Shown one piece after another: positions 21,130 to 21,485 of a stretch of DNA of 21,485 bases. This DNA comes from CAYJWS01 sp964373925 (lineage in GTDB: Bacteria > Patescibacteriota > Patescibacteriia > Buchananbacterales > GWA2-38-13). The number at the start of each line of letters is the position of its first letter. Position 1 is the stretch's first letter. The notes under the pieces were generated by a model. That model was not told the DNA's origin. It searched no databases and worked only from the letters and a program-made list of their open reading frames with translations. A program made the translations under genes and the position numbers. The DNA lies in NCBI GenBank assembly GCA_964373925.1, contig CAYJWS010000013.1, positions 1-21,485 of the forward strand. The letters run 5' to 3'.

Positions 21130-21225
21130 GCTTTCAAGTTATCAGATTAGACGTAATTTTCATTTATTCATAGGGTCGTTCGTCTACATCGATACAATTA
21201 ACAATTAAGTTTAGGCGACGAAAAT

Positions 21226-21432
21226 ATGGATAATTTTCAAAACAGGCCTCCACGACAGATGTTTGATATTTCAGATTTGAATATCACATGCGCTGAATGT
21301 GGAACACCAATCAAAGAGCTCCCGTTCCAACCAACCAAAAAAGAGGATGGAACATACGGAAAACTCTACTGCCGCGATTGCAACAGGCAGAGAAAAGGAA
21401 GTTTTAGGCCTCGAGGCAATTTCTCAAGATAA
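21226..21432 (+). CDS. CxxC/CxxC zinc-ribbon miniprotein
   Basis: The 68-residue protein has a single zinc ribbon, CAECG (about 22-26) and YCRDCNRQR (about 48-56), separated by the PIKELPFQPTKKEDGTYGK segment. It has a basic, Gly/Arg/Phe-rich tail (RKGSFRPRGNFSR) that suggests RNA or nucleic-acid binding. Proteins with 'CxxCG...F.P....PVYCRDC' are abundant in CPR genomes and have no assigned function. The gene has its own promoter, a roughly 90-nt leader and a strong terminator, so it is an independent, probably well-expressed unit. There is no Shine-Dalgarno sequence; the base-paired GACGAA directly upstream of the ATG may affect initiation. Confidence 0.8.
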   Translation: MDNFQNRPPRQMFDISDLNITCAECGTPIKELPFQPTKKEDGTYGKLYCRDCNRQRKGSFRPRGNFSR

Positions 21433-21454
21433 TTTTTCTTGATTATAGCTCAAA

Positions 21455-21484
21455 AAACATCCCCCTCTTCGGGGGATGTTTTTG
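21455..21484 (+). terminator. Rho-independent terminator
   Basis: Stem ACATCCCCC (21457-21465) with GGGGGATGT (21471-21479), loop TCTTC, then a T-run to the window end. An A-run upstream would let it also work on the minus strand. Confidence 0.9.
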
Positions 21485-21485
21485 T

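Overview
The window looks like a chromosomal segment of a Candidatus Patescibacteria (CPR, probably Parcubacteria-like) bacterium. The grounds are low GC, many starts without a Shine-Dalgarno sequence, small CPR-typical proteins (an RNHCP-domain protein, a CxxC/CxxC mini zinc-ribbon, secreted proteins with 'YxxxxGxxRxF'-type repeats) and a very high density of short GC-rich palindromic repeats between genes and even inside ileS. TGA is used as a stop, so recoded CPR lineages are unlikely. The lineage is inferred, not proven.

Layout. 1-1810: a type II restriction-modification system, made of a 5'-truncated SPPY-type DNA methyltransferase (+) and a convergent MvaI/BcnI-family endonuclease (-), overlapping by 4 bp. 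Directly upstream of the endonuclease lies the C-terminal stub of an XRE helix-turn-helix gene, broken by palindromic repeats. 1815-2915: repeats, tRNA-Arg(CCG), ruvA, and a promoter-to-terminator unit that looks like an unrecognised structured small RNA. 2919-9588: a minus-strand run of ileS (IleS2-like, with several in-frame repeat insertions), an M16 peptidase, a small ferredoxin and argS, mostly with their own promoters and terminators. 9839-15764: a secreted zincin-like protease, then a four-gene GldA/GldF/GldG/DUF4340-type ABC export operon. 15839-18144: ECF sigma factor, single-pass membrane protein (putative anti-sigma) and HtrA protease, an envelope-stress-like operon. 18266-21485 (+): tRNA-Ile, RNHCP protein, tRNA-Phe, tRNA-Pro, a membrane-anchored spermidine-synthase-like protein, tRNA-Gly and a zinc-ribbon miniprotein with its terminator.

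The most unusual signal is at tRNA-Ile and tRNA-Pro. Each gene is followed within about 70-130 bp by a second copy of its own 3' end, and in both a nearly identical 60-bp double-hairpin element sits in the T-loop of that copy. This looks like a short mobile palindromic element with a preference for tRNA T-loops. The other notable theme is a modular palindrome family: loops swapped or nested, two twin-hairpin pairs flanking argS, in-frame insertions in ileS, and one copy supplying the stop codon of the DUF4340 gene.
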